NCBI GenBank assembly: GCA_010365215.1
Contig: JAAFGT010000028.1
Location: 1-43,737 of the forward strand
Reading direction: 5' to 3'
DNA: 43,737 nucleotides
Origin: Acidipila sp.
GTDB taxonomy: Bacteria > Acidobacteriota > Terriglobia > Acidiferrales > UBA7541
A program made the translations under genes and the position numbers. Below the pieces are notes generated by a model. The model was not told the origin of the DNA. It was given only the letters and a program-made list of their open reading frames with translations, and made no database searches. Positions 16,636-25,266 of the stretch are shown here, in pieces; position 1 is the stretch's first letter, and every line of letters starts with the position of its first letter.

Positions 16636-17529
16636 TTACAGGCTCAGACTCTTGAGGTAAGCTCGAAACTCTTCACCGAACTCTTCGTTTTTCAGCGCTA
16701 TTTCCACCGTGGCCTTCAGGAATCCGAGCTTGTCGCCGGCATCGTAACTACGCCCTTCGTAGCGGTAAGCCAACAGCCCTTGTTCCTTAGCCAGCAGCCG
16801 AAGCCCGTCGGTGAGCTGGATCTCACCGCCGCTGCCCACCGTGGTGCGCTCCAGACAACTGAAAATCTCCGGTGGCAGCACGTACCGCCCGGTGATGCCC
16901 AGATTCGATGGCGCATCTTCTTTTTTCGGCTTTTCCACCAGATTGCGCACGCGCAGCAAACGGTCGGAGGCGTGCGGTCCCGTTGCGGGTTCGCCGTCCA
17001 CCACCCCGTATAGATGGATCTGGTCCATCGCCACAGGCTCGACGGCGATGGCGCCAAGCCCGGTAGCGTCGTAGGCGTCCATCAGTTGACGCGTGGCCGA
17101 GGGCACCGCGTCAATAATCACATCGCCCAGCAGCACCGCGAACGGTTCATCGCCCACCAGTTCTTTCGCCGTCAACACCGCGTCACCCAGCCCCTTCGCT
17201 TCTTTCTGGCGGATGTAGCTGATGTGCACCATGTCGCTGATCTGGCGGATCATGTCGGCAAGTTGCGTTTTGCCTTTTTCCGCCAGGAACCGCTCCAGCT
17301 CGGGCGAGGCGTCAAAGTGGTCTTCGATGGCATTCTTGCCACGGCCCGTGACGATAATCACGTTTTCGATTCCGCTGGCCACGCACTCTTCCACCGCGTA
17401 CTGGATCAGCGGCTTATCTACCACCGGCAGCATTTCCTTGGGCTGCGCCTTGGTGGCGGGCAGAAAGCGCGTTCCCAGTCCCGCCGCGGGCAGGACGGCC
17501 TTTCTAACCGGCTTGCGATTCATGGTCAT
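16636..17529 (-). CDS. galU: UTP--glucose-1-phosphate uridylyltransferase
   Basis: 297 residues. Makes UDP-glucose for glycans and envelope polysaccharides (family knowledge). The N-terminal signature AVLPAAGLGTRFLPATKAQPKEMLP is split here only by my reading; the key elements are GLGTRFLP and PKEMLPVVDKP. Further motifs are VLLGDVIID and LVEKPKKEDAPSNL. ATG 17529 is used; ATG 17523 (MNRKP) is an equally good start. The stop is 45 bases from the FmdB gene end (convergent). Confidence 0.95.
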   Translation of the reverse strand: MTMNRKPVRKAVLPAAGLGTRFLPATKAQPKEMLPVVDKPLIQYAVEECVASGIENVIIVTGRGKNAIEDHFDASPELERFLAEKGKTQLADMIRQISDMVHISYIRQKEAKGLGDAVLTAKELVGDEPFAVLLGDVIIDAVPSATRQLMDAYDATGLGAIAVEPVAMDQIHLYGVVDGEPATGPHASDRLLRVRNLVEKPKKEDAPSNLGITGRYVLPPEIFSCLERTTVGSGGEIQLTDGLRLLAKEQGLLAYRYEGRSYDAGDKLGFLKATVEIALKNEEFGEEFRAYLKSLSL

Positions 17530-17582
17530 TCACACCCTCAATCGAAAATAGACGCGCCGAAAATAGATTCGCGCTCCTGTAT

Positions 17583-18485
17583 CTACTCGGCCAGCCTTTT
17601 CAGCCGCGGCGAAATCCGAATCTCCTCCACGACCTCGCGCACCTGCCCCGATTCCAGCCAGCCGTTCTCGGTCAGCACACGAATATCGTCGCCCAGTTCG
17701 GTGTGTTCAAACATCGGGTTCAGAACCTGCACGCGCTGCGTGGGCCGGGGCCATAGCTCGCTCGCGGGCCCGTCACTGGGTCTCCAGAAGGGCGCGGCAA
17801 TACCTTCCGGCAGCAACTTTGAGGAGTCGGCGAGCACCCATACGGGGCAGCCTGCTTCGCGCGCCCGCAGGTAGAGCATGCGCGTGCCGATTTTATTCAC
17901 GAAGGCATGGGAGAGCACGGCGTCAGCTCCCACCAGCACCGCGCGCGTGCCCTGCAATTGGCTCAGCATCCCGATATCGGTTGCCAATTTTATCTTCAAC
18001 CCTGCCTTGGAGAGCCGGGCTACGGAGACCAATCCTTCCATCCCCGGCCGGCATTCGCTGGTCAGCGTCGACGATATGCGCCGGCGTGCTCCAGTAACGG
18101 CGGCAACGACTGTGGAGCTGTAAGAAAAAATCGCTATCGGCCAGCGGTCCTCGCCATCGAGCTCGGCGCGGAACAGCTTGGCGATCCGCCGCTGCGCTCC
18201 TTCCAGCTGCTTGCGAAAAACTTTCACGGTACGCTCGAGCGCCGTGCCGGGCCGCCCGGTATCGGCGGCGAGGGCAACTTCATTCGCCAAACGCAGCAGC
18301 GGCGCCATCGAAGGCTGCAAGCGCAGCAGGCGCATCACTAGATCCTCAAGCTGCGCGTCGTCGGGGTCGGGATGCCGCGCAATCCACGCCTCTACCGCGG
18401 TCACTGCCTGCAAGGCAACTTGCGCCGCACCGGACGTGCGGTCGCGGGCAATCTTCCGGAACTCCTTGCTGAGCGGGATTGGCAC
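17583..18485 (-). CDS. eIF2B alpha/beta/delta-like (IF-2B family) protein
   Basis: 300 residues from GTG 18485. The helical N-terminal half is followed by the Rossmann-like IF-2B domain, with SYSSTV near 120, LVGADAVLSHAFVNKIGT near 195-212 and WVLADSSKL near 225. The superfamily holds archaeal ribose-1,5-bisphosphate isomerase, methylthioribose-1-phosphate isomerase and eIF2B regulatory subunits. Bacteria lack eIF2B, so a sugar-phosphate isomerase role is more likely, but I cannot assign one. It is divergent from tsaD, with 44 bases between. A TAGCAT sequence 7 bases before the GTG could be a -10 for a leaderless message. Confidence 0.78.
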   Translation of the reverse strand: MPIPLSKEFRKIARDRTSGAAQVALQAVTAVEAWIARHPDPDDAQLEDLVMRLLRLQPSMAPLLRLANEVALAADTGRPGTALERTVKVFRKQLEGAQRRIAKLFRAELDGEDRWPIAIFSYSSTVVAAVTGARRRISSTLTSECRPGMEGLVSVARLSKAGLKIKLATDIGMLSQLQGTRAVLVGADAVLSHAFVNKIGTRMLYLRAREAGCPVWVLADSSKLLPEGIAAPFWRPSDGPASELWPRPTQRVQVLNPMFEHTELGDDIRVLTENGWLESGQVREVVEEIRISPRLKRLAE

Positions 18486-18529
18486 GGACCGTATGCTAAC
18501 ATGGGAATTTCCGGGGGTCGAAAGCCGCT

Positions 18530-19690
18530 GTGTCCATCCGCATTCTGGGGATCGAATCGTCGTGCGACGAAACCGCCGCCGCTGTGGTAGCCGACGGCCG
18601 CGAAGTGCTCTCCAGCATCGTCGCCTCGCAGGTGGACATTCATCGTAAATATGGCGGGGTAGTGCCGGAACTGGCTTCGCGCGAACATCTGCGGCGGATC
18701 GTGCCCGTCGTGCGCGAAGCGCTTGGCGTCGCCGGCCTGGGCCTGGGTGATCTGGACGCCATCGGCGCCACGCGCGGCCCTGGGCTTATCGGGGCGCTAT
18801 TGGTTGGATTTACTTACGCGCAGGCGCTGGCCATGGCGCTCGGTAAACCGCTCGTAGCGGTCAATCACCTGGAGGGCCACGTCCACGCGGTTTTTCTCGA
18901 AGCGTACCGCCAGGGGCGTTATCCGGCTCTGCCCGCCATTTGTCTGATCGTCTCCGGCGGGCACACCGTCATCTATGGCGTGGCGGCAGCGAAGGAAAAT
19001 GGCTCAGCAAATAAGGGAGTAAGCAAAGGCATCGCTGCGGCCGTTCCTGAAGGCGTGCGTCTCGAGTACACCCGCATTGGCGCCAGCCGCGATGATGCCG
19101 CCGGCGAAGCCTACGATAAAGTGGCGCGCATGCTCGCCCTGGGTTATCCCGGCGGGCCGGTGATCGATCAACTGGCGCCCGGCGGCAATCCCGAGGCGCT
19201 CCGCTTCACTACTCCCAACATCCGCGGCAATCCGCTGGATTTCAGTTTTAGCGGCATCAAGTCCGCCGTGCTGCGGCATATCCGCCAGCACAACGAGATG
19301 GAAGCGGAGATTGCCGCGCGGCAGGAGGCCCTTGACGCCGGCCGGCGGAAGGTTGAAGATTTGCGGCCGTTGGTGAGCCCGGCCACGCTCGATCTGCTGG
19401 CCAGCTTTCAGCGCTCTGTGGTCACCGATCTGGTCACGCGCACGCTTGCCGCAGCGGATGAGCGATTCGCGGCGAGTGTGATGGTTTCGGGCGGCGTGGC
19501 TGCAAACCGCGAGCTTCGCGACACGTTCGAACGGGAAGGGCAGAAGCGCGGCATCGATGTGTTTTTTCCCAGCCGCGCGCTGTGCACCGACAATGCCGCC
19601 ATGATCGCTGCTGCGGCTTATCCCCGGCTGCTCCACGGCGAAATTGCTACCAGCGGAATCGACGCCACCGCAAATTTTCCTCTGGCTTAA
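18530..19690 (+). CDS. tsaD: tRNA N6-adenosine threonylcarbamoyltransferase TsaD
   Basis: Catalytic subunit that transfers the threonylcarbamoyl group to A37 of tRNA (t6A), working with TsaB, also in this window. 386 residues from GTG 18530. Motifs: ILGIESSCDETAAAVV, the metal-binding HLEGH, SGGHT, DDAAGEAYDKVA, FSFSGIKSA, SGGVAANRELR and CTDNAAMIA. The family is usually near 340 residues. The excess lies in two places: about 25 polar residues after SGGHTVIYG (about 152-176) and a longer helical stretch near 250-285 (EMEAEIAARQEALDAGRRK). Confidence 0.95.
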   Translation: MSIRILGIESSCDETAAAVVADGREVLSSIVASQVDIHRKYGGVVPELASREHLRRIVPVVREALGVAGLGLGDLDAIGATRGPGLIGALLVGFTYAQALAMALGKPLVAVNHLEGHVHAVFLEAYRQGRYPALPAICLIVSGGHTVIYGVAAAKENGSANKGVSKGIAAAVPEGVRLEYTRIGASRDDAAGEAYDKVARMLALGYPGGPVIDQLAPGGNPEALRFTTPNIRGNPLDFSFSGIKSAVLRHIRQHNEMEAEIAARQEALDAGRRKVEDLRPLVSPATLDLLASFQRSVVTDLVTRTLAAADERFAASVMVSGGVAANRELRDTFEREGQKRGIDVFFPSRALCTDNAAMIAAAAYPRLLHGEIATSGIDATANFPLA

Positions 19691-19773
19691 GATTCGCGAA
19701 CTTCCTTGATGTAGGCCGGCGCGTTTGTGCTTCGCATCCAAATTGGCCCTTCGCTCATGATGCCTGGTTCGAT

Positions 19774-19779
19774 TAGAAT
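19774..19779 (+). promoter_or_regulatory. Putative -10 element (TAGAAT) for the DinB-like gene
   Basis: It lies in the 144-base gap after tsaD, 56 bases before ATG 19835. No good -35. Confidence 0.35.
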
Positions 19780-19834
19780 GCTCGGCGTTCCGTAAATTTC
19801 CGTACCTATTGATGCGTAATCATAGGAGGAGCGA

Positions 19835-20371
19835 ATGGCGGAGACCCAGCAGGAATATAAGGCGCGAATTCTCGCCCACAGCCAGGGGCAGAACCCGATT
19901 AAAATTCAGGCGGCGACTCCGGATCGCCTGGAGAAACTCATTAAGGGCGTGCCGTCCAAGCGACTGTCGAAGCCTCCCGCGCCGGGGAAATGGTCGGTGA
20001 AGGAAATTCTTGCCCATCTCAGCGAAACGGAAATGGTGATCGCGTTTCGTATTCGCCTGATTCGCGGCGCGAACGGAACGCCCATTACGGCTTACGATCA
20101 AGACGTCTGGGCCGAGGCGGGAGATTACAAACGCCGTGACCCGAAAAAATCGCTGGCCCTCTTCCGCGCCGTGCGCGAGTCCAATGTATACGTCCTTAAA
20201 TCGCTCAAAGCTGCCGAGTGGAAGCAGCACGGGCTGCACAGCGAGCGCGGCCCCGAGTCGCTCGAAGTCATCGCCAGCATGATTGCCGGTCACGACGTTA
20301 ACCACATTCTCCAAATCGAGGCGATCCTCGGCGACCGAGGCAAGAGCAGGAAGAAGCCCGCGCGCAAATAA
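19835..20371 (+). CDS. DinB-superfamily protein (putative metal-dependent enzyme)
   Basis: 178 residues with a very strong ribosome site (AGGAGG, 5 bases before ATG). Four-helix DinB/YfiT-type fold: KWSVKEILAHLSETE near 55-70 gives the first metal His, and SMIAGHDVNHILQIE near 148-162 gives the two late His. Proteins of this fold are thiol-dependent S-transferases or unassigned (family knowledge). No substrate can be named. The end is Lys/Arg-rich. It lies 26 bases before hyuA, so the two may share a message. Confidence 0.82.
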   Translation: MAETQQEYKARILAHSQGQNPIKIQAATPDRLEKLIKGVPSKRLSKPPAPGKWSVKEILAHLSETEMVIAFRIRLIRGANGTPITAYDQDVWAEAGDYKRRDPKKSLALFRAVRESNVYVLKSLKAAEWKQHGLHSERGPESLEVIASMIAGHDVNHILQIEAILGDRGKSRKKPARK

Positions 20372-20397
20372 GCAGGGCCCGGCGCGGCAGTTCATTC

Positions 20398-22515
20398 GTG
20401 CGCATCGCCATCGATACCGGCGGAACTTTCACCGACGTGGTTTTTCTCGACCGCGGCCAGTTGCGCATTCTGAAAGTTTCCTCGACGCCGCAAAATCCCG
20501 AGCACGCCATTGGAAACGCGTTGCGCGCCCTGGCAGTGGCGCCCACTCGGGCTACCGGTCGTGCGCCCGATAGCGCGCCCAGTGGCGATCGCGATCCTTC
20601 CCCTCTCGAGCTTCTCTGCGGGACCACCGTCGGAACCAACGCGCTGCTGGAGCGTCGCGGCGGGCGCGTAACTCTGGTCACCACCGCGGGCTTCGAAGAT
20701 GTGCTGGCGATAGGCCGCCAGGCCCGTCCGCGTCTTTACGATTTCTTCGTGGAACGTCCCGAGCCGCTGGTGCCCTCGCGGCGCCGTCTGGGCCTTCGCG
20801 AACGCGTCGGATCGCAAGGCGAGGTCCTGCTCCGGCCGTCGCCCGGCGAGCTGGACCGCGTGACTCGGCTGGTGCGGCGCAGCGGCGCCGAAGCCGTTGC
20901 GGTGTGCCTGCTGTTTTCTTTTGCTAATTCCGCGCACGAGCGAGCCATTGCTGGAAAACTGCGCGCGCTCAAGATTCCCGTCTCTGTGTCACACGAAATT
21001 CTTCCTGAGTTCCGCGAATTCGAGCGCACCGCCACCACTGTGGTTAACGCCTACCTGGTGCCGGTGATGAGCCGGTACCTCGGTTCTATCGTCGGCGAGG
21101 TTTCCGCTTCCGCGTTCGGCGGCGGAACCGGATCCAGACAAAAATCCGCGAAGGTCGCGCCGCGAGTGCACATCATGCAGTCGAATGGCGGCGTGGTTTC
21201 CGCGACGCTTGCCGCGCGTGAGCCTGTGCGCACAATTCTCTCCGGTCCGGCCGGGGGAATTCTCGGCGCCAGGTATGTCGCGCGGCTGTCCGGATTTGAC
21301 CGCATCATCACTTTCGACATGGGTGGTACGTCCACCGACGTGGCGCTTATCGACGGGGAAGCGCGCACGTCGCACGAAGCGAGTGTCGCCGGCCTGCCCG
21401 TAGCCGTTCCGGTGCTGGACATTCACACCGTGGGCGCCGGTGGCGGCTCGATCGCCCGGTTCGATCTCGCCGGAGCCTTGCGCGTCGGGCCGGAAAGCGC
21501 CGGCGCCGATCCCGGGCCAATCTGCTACGGCCGCGGCGAGTTGCCGACCGTAACCGACGCGCAACTTCTTCTAGGGCGGATCGCAACGGAAGGTTTTCTT
21601 GGAGGCAAGTTCCCCCTTGATGAGGCTCGCACCCGCCAATTTACCGCGCGTGCGCTGTTGGCAGCGAAAGGCGCGATTCGATCGGTTGAGGCCTTTGCTC
21701 AGGGAATCGTCGAGGTGGCCAACGCCACCATGGAAAAGGCCATTCGCGTTATTTCTGTCGAGCGCGGCTACGATCCTGCAGATTACACGCTGGTGGCATT
21801 CGGCGGAGCGGGCGGCCTTCACGCCTGCGAGCTGGCCGCCGCACTCGGTGTGCGGCGCGTTCTGCTTCCCAAATTTCCCGGGGCGCTCTCTGCGCTCGGC
21901 ATCTTGCGCGCCGATTGGGTGAAGGAATTTTCGCAAACCGTGCGCCTGACGGGCTACTCCCCCACGAAGACGCAGGAAGAGTTGCGGCGCGCATTTCTCG
22001 TACTTGAACGTCGCGGCAAAGCTGAGATGGCAACCGAGGGCTTTTCCGGTGCGCAGATCAAAATCGCGCGCCTGCTCGACTGCCGTTATGTGGGACAGGG
22101 CTACGATCTCGAAGTGCCCGCGACTGAAAAGTTCGCGGCGGCTTTTCACCGCGCCCATCAACTGCGCTATGGCTACGCGGACCCGAAGCGCGCCGTGGAA
22201 ATTGTCAGCATCCGTGCGCGATTTACCGGCGTCACGCCGAAGATCGGGCTGCCGCGGGGAAGCATGGCACCCCCGTCCGCTCGCGGCGCGATCGATGCGG
22301 AGAGAAAGGTGTTCTGTGCCGGACGGCGGCTTTCCACTCCGTTTTACGAGCGCGCAAAGCTGCGACCGGGCAATCGTTTTGCGGGTCCCGCGGTGATTGT
22401 GGAATACGGCGCCACCACCTATCTTCCTTCCGGCTGGAGCGCTGCCGTCGATGCCTACGAGAATATTCTCTTCACGCCCGGGCGCAACGTGCGAAGTTCG
22501 GCGAGGTCAAAGTAA
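20398..22515 (+). CDS. hyuA: Hydantoinase/oxoprolinase family protein, subunit A
   Basis: 705 residues from GTG 20398. ASKHA-fold ATP-dependent amidohydrolase subunit acting on hydantoins, 5-oxoproline, or ketones in the related carboxylases. Motifs: IAIDTGGTFTDVVFLD at the start, GTTVGTNALLERRGG, ILSGPAGGILGARY and TFDMGGTSTDVALI near 300, VGAGGGSIA, then FGGAGGLHACELA. A Pro/Arg/Ser-rich stretch at about 50-65 (RATGRAPDSAPSGDRD) looks like a local insertion. Overlaps hyuB by one base (TAATG), so the subunits are co-translated. The exact substrate is not visible. Confidence 0.92.
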   Translation: MRIAIDTGGTFTDVVFLDRGQLRILKVSSTPQNPEHAIGNALRALAVAPTRATGRAPDSAPSGDRDPSPLELLCGTTVGTNALLERRGGRVTLVTTAGFEDVLAIGRQARPRLYDFFVERPEPLVPSRRRLGLRERVGSQGEVLLRPSPGELDRVTRLVRRSGAEAVAVCLLFSFANSAHERAIAGKLRALKIPVSVSHEILPEFREFERTATTVVNAYLVPVMSRYLGSIVGEVSASAFGGGTGSRQKSAKVAPRVHIMQSNGGVVSATLAAREPVRTILSGPAGGILGARYVARLSGFDRIITFDMGGTSTDVALIDGEARTSHEASVAGLPVAVPVLDIHTVGAGGGSIARFDLAGALRVGPESAGADPGPICYGRGELPTVTDAQLLLGRIATEGFLGGKFPLDEARTRQFTARALLAAKGAIRSVEAFAQGIVEVANATMEKAIRVISVERGYDPADYTLVAFGGAGGLHACELAAALGVRRVLLPKFPGALSALGILRADWVKEFSQTVRLTGYSPTKTQEELRRAFLVLERRGKAEMATEGFSGAQIKIARLLDCRYVGQGYDLEVPATEKFAAAFHRAHQLRYGYADPKRAVEIVSIRARFTGVTPKIGLPRGSMAPPSARGAIDAERKVFCAGRRLSTPFYERAKLRPGNRFAGPAVIVEYGATTYLPSGWSAAVDAYENILFTPGRNVRSSARSK

Positions 22516-24113
22516 TGTCCTTTGATCCCACCCGCCTGGAAATATTTAAGAATCTCTACCATTCCGTAGCCGAGGAGATGGGCGCAGCGCTGCGCCGCTC
22601 GGCCTTCTCGCCCAATATTAAAGAGCGCCGCGACTATTCCTGCGCGGTCTTCGACGCTAGCGGCCGTGTTCTAGCCATGGGTGACCACATGCCGGTGCAT
22701 CTTGGTTCTATGCCCATGTCCGTTGCCGCCGCGCTAGGCGCGCTCGAACTTGGGCCTGGCGATATTGCCATTCTCAACGACCCCTACGCCGGTGGCACTC
22801 ATCTTCCCGACCTGACGATGGTTATGCCCGTCTACGTGCGTGGTGCGCAACGCCCGGTTTTTTACATTTCCAGCCGCGCGCATCACGCGGACGTGGGCGG
22901 CACACAGGCCGGCTCGATGGGGCCGGCGCGCGAAATATTCGAGGAAGGCATTCGGGTTCCGCCGGTAAAGCTGTGCATTGGCGGCGGCATGGTGCGAGAC
23001 GTCCTGGCTCTGCTCCTGGCCAATGTGCGCACGCCCGCCGAGCGCGAAGGTGACTTGACCGCTCAGATCGCTTCCTGCCGCACCGGGGAGCGCCGCCTGC
23101 TGGAAATTCTCTCGCGCTACGGCCTGCGCGAAGCGCAATCCTACGGCCGTCATTTGCTCGACTACTCGGAGCGCATGATGCGCGCCACCTTGCGCGGCAT
23201 TCCCGCGGGCCGCTACCGTGGCGAAGATTTTCTGGACGATGACGGCTACGGCAGCGCGCCGTTGCGCATCGCGGTGGAAATTACCATTAGCGGTGGCACG
23301 GCGCGCGTGGATTTCTCCGGTTCTGCGCCGCAGTGCGCGGGCAGCGTGAACGCCGTCGCGGCGATCACCGAGTCTGCCGTGTTCTACGTTTTCCGTTGTC
23401 TGGTGAACGAGCAGGTGCCCGCCACCGCCGGCTTGATGCGCCCCATCCGCGTAATTGCGCCGCTGGGGACAATTGTCAATGCCCGGCCGCCCGCGGCCGT
23501 GGCTGGTGGGAACGTGGAAACTTCGCAGCGCATTGTAGACGCGCTGCTGCGCGCGCTGGCCCGGGCGATCCCGCGAAGAATTCCCGCGGCCAGCCAGGGG
23601 ACCATGAACAATTTCACTTTCGGCGGAAACGATCCGCGGCGCGGCGGCGCGTCAGGCGGCGCAGCCTTCGCCTACTACGAAACCATTGCCGGCGGCATGG
23701 GCGCGCGTCCCGGACGAGACGGCCTCAGCGGGATTCACAGCCACATGACCAACTCGCTGAATACTCCGGTGGAGGTACTCGAGCATGCCTTCCCAGTGCG
23801 TGTGTTGCGTTACGGGTTGCGGCCCCGCTCGGGCGGCAAGGGGCGCTGGCGCGGCGGTGATGGCATCGTCCGCGAAATCGAAATGCTGGCCGACGTGCAG
23901 GTCAGCCTGCTTTGTGATCGGCGAAAAATTCCACCGTATGGGCTGACGGGAGGCGAACCGGGTATGCGAGGGAAGAACGAGCTTCAACGCGCCGGCCGAT
24001 CAATGCCGCTGCCAGGGAAGTGCGCCTTCCGTGCGCAGCCCGGGGATGTAGTGAAAATCCAATCGCCGGGCGGCGGAGGCTGGGGTAAAAAGAGACGCGG
24101 GACACCCAAGTGA
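22515..24113 (+). CDS. hyuB: Hydantoinase/oxoprolinase family protein, subunit B
   Basis: 532 residues. Partner subunit of HyuA. Typical segments: the start FDPTRLEIFKNLYHSVAEEMG, the AFSPNIKERRDYSCAVFDA region, ILNDPYAGGTHLPDLTMV, SRAHHADVGG and the C-terminal GGxGxYRGG-like GGKGRWRGGDGIVREIE. The length fits the usual 510-590. It ends 16 bases before the convergent FAH-family gene. Together the two form one enzyme; the adjacent opposite-strand genes may act on its product (inference). Confidence 0.92.
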   Translation: MSFDPTRLEIFKNLYHSVAEEMGAALRRSAFSPNIKERRDYSCAVFDASGRVLAMGDHMPVHLGSMPMSVAAALGALELGPGDIAILNDPYAGGTHLPDLTMVMPVYVRGAQRPVFYISSRAHHADVGGTQAGSMGPAREIFEEGIRVPPVKLCIGGGMVRDVLALLLANVRTPAEREGDLTAQIASCRTGERRLLEILSRYGLREAQSYGRHLLDYSERMMRATLRGIPAGRYRGEDFLDDDGYGSAPLRIAVEITISGGTARVDFSGSAPQCAGSVNAVAAITESAVFYVFRCLVNEQVPATAGLMRPIRVIAPLGTIVNARPPAAVAGGNVETSQRIVDALLRALARAIPRRIPAASQGTMNNFTFGGNDPRRGGASGGAAFAYYETIAGGMGARPGRDGLSGIHSHMTNSLNTPVEVLEHAFPVRVLRYGLRPRSGGKGRWRGGDGIVREIEMLADVQVSLLCDRRKIPPYGLTGGEPGMRGKNELQRAGRSMPLPGKCAFRAQPGDVVKIQSPGGGGWGKKRRGTPK

Positions 24114-24129
24114 AACGCGGGTGACAGAA

Positions 24130-24846
24130 TTACGATGTTCCCATTCTTACGGAAATGGTATCGATCGGATCGAGCGTAAACACAACTTCTTCCCCCGCCT
24201 CGATCCACACAGGCGCCATGATGGAGCCGGCAATGATGATCTGCCCGGAGCGGAGAGTTTCTCCGAAAGCACAGAGCAGATCGGCCACGTGCCGGACCAA
24301 GCCGATCAGGTCGCCGGTCATCGCCTCGGGATCGGATGTGATGGCAACCTCGGCGCCATTTCGATGCAGGCGCCCAACAAGACCTGCCACCGCGCCCCTT
24401 GCCCTCGACTCATCCCGCAAACCCAGAATCACATTTCGCTGATTGATGTTGCCGCAAAGTGTTTCCTCGATGTCGAGCTGCGGGCGGGCTACGTCGGCCA
24501 ACTCGAGCGCCGGACCCAACGCGGCAATTGCGGCGCACGCTGCATCTTGATCACCTCCGCCGGGCAGATCTTTGCCCAGATAAATGGCAATCTCCGGCTC
24601 GACGAGCGGCTTCGTCCACTCCGCCGCAGACAGGGTTGTCCCGGAAGGGAGCTTTGCCCTATCGGATAGGTAGCCCACCAGCGGCCCGCTGATGCCCAGC
24701 CTCTTGAGCGCCGCGGGGGCGCCAAACGCAAGTTTCCACCCCAGAGGTTTTTCGCCCGCATCGAGTCGCGCTCGCCGCTGTGCGAGCTGCACCGCCATGC
24801 CGCGCGTCACCCGTGGGTCGTCCCAGACAGGAGTTATTTTTTCCAT
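24130..24846 (-). CDS. FAH-superfamily enzyme (2-keto-4-pentenoate hydratase-like)
   Basis: 238 residues. The catalytic region shows the acidic metal ligands of the fumarylacetoacetase/hydratase superfamily: WTKPLVEPEIAIYLGKDLP near 80 and GPALELADVARP near 115, followed by GNINQRNVILG. The late SGQIIIAGSIMAPVWIEAGE matches the family's GTP/GS...-like segment. Members hydrate or cleave 2-keto acids in catabolism. Third gene of a minus-strand operon with a cupin and a beta-hydroxyacid dehydrogenase. Confidence 0.82.
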   Translation of the reverse strand: MEKITPVWDDPRVTRGMAVQLAQRRARLDAGEKPLGWKLAFGAPAALKRLGISGPLVGYLSDRAKLPSGTTLSAAEWTKPLVEPEIAIYLGKDLPGGGDQDAACAAIAALGPALELADVARPQLDIEETLCGNINQRNVILGLRDESRARGAVAGLVGRLHRNGAEVAITSDPEAMTGDLIGLVRHVADLLCAFGETLRSGQIIIAGSIMAPVWIEAGEEVVFTLDPIDTISVRMGTS

Positions 24847-24864
24847 GCGTTTTTCAGGCGAGGG

Positions 24865-25266
24865 TCAGTGTTTGCCGGGAGGAAGTTCATAACCGGCGGC
24901 TTCCAGCGACCCCGCGCCACTCCAGCCCCAGACCAATACGACTTCGCCCGATGAAATATTATTGAATCCGTGCCAGTGTTCCCGCGGAGTGAAAATGACA
25001 TCGCCTTCGCCCGAAGGCTCTTCGCCATCATCGGTGTAGATGAGTCCGTGGCCTTTGAGCACCACCAGAAACTCATCGGCATGATGATGGCGGTGTTTTT
25101 CGTGCCGCGCGCCTGGCGGCAGCACGGTCCACCCCACTACCAGCTTGTCCGACCCCGCCGTTTTCTGGTCGATCAGGAATTGCACCTGCATATTGATCCA
25201 GCCGTCTGCCGGCGACAGTCCACCCTCGCGCGGCACCTTCGCCAATGTTGTGCGATACGGTTTCAT
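24865..25266 (-). CDS. Cupin-domain protein
   Basis: 133 residues, single cupin. First motif: HEKHRHHHADEFLVVLKGHG, with His and Glu metal ligands. Second motif: GDVIFTPREHWHGFNN, with the later His. Small cupins act as isomerases, dioxygenases or sugar-binding regulators; the sequence does not decide. The start overlaps the stop of the upstream dehydrogenase by 4 bases (ATGA), and the FAH gene starts 18 bases after its stop, so all three should be one transcript. Confidence 0.85.
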   Translation of the reverse strand: MKPYRTTLAKVPREGGLSPADGWINMQVQFLIDQKTAGSDKLVVGWTVLPPGARHEKHRHHHADEFLVVLKGHGLIYTDDGEEPSGEGDVIFTPREHWHGFNNISSGEVVLVWGWSGAGSLEAAGYELPPGKH

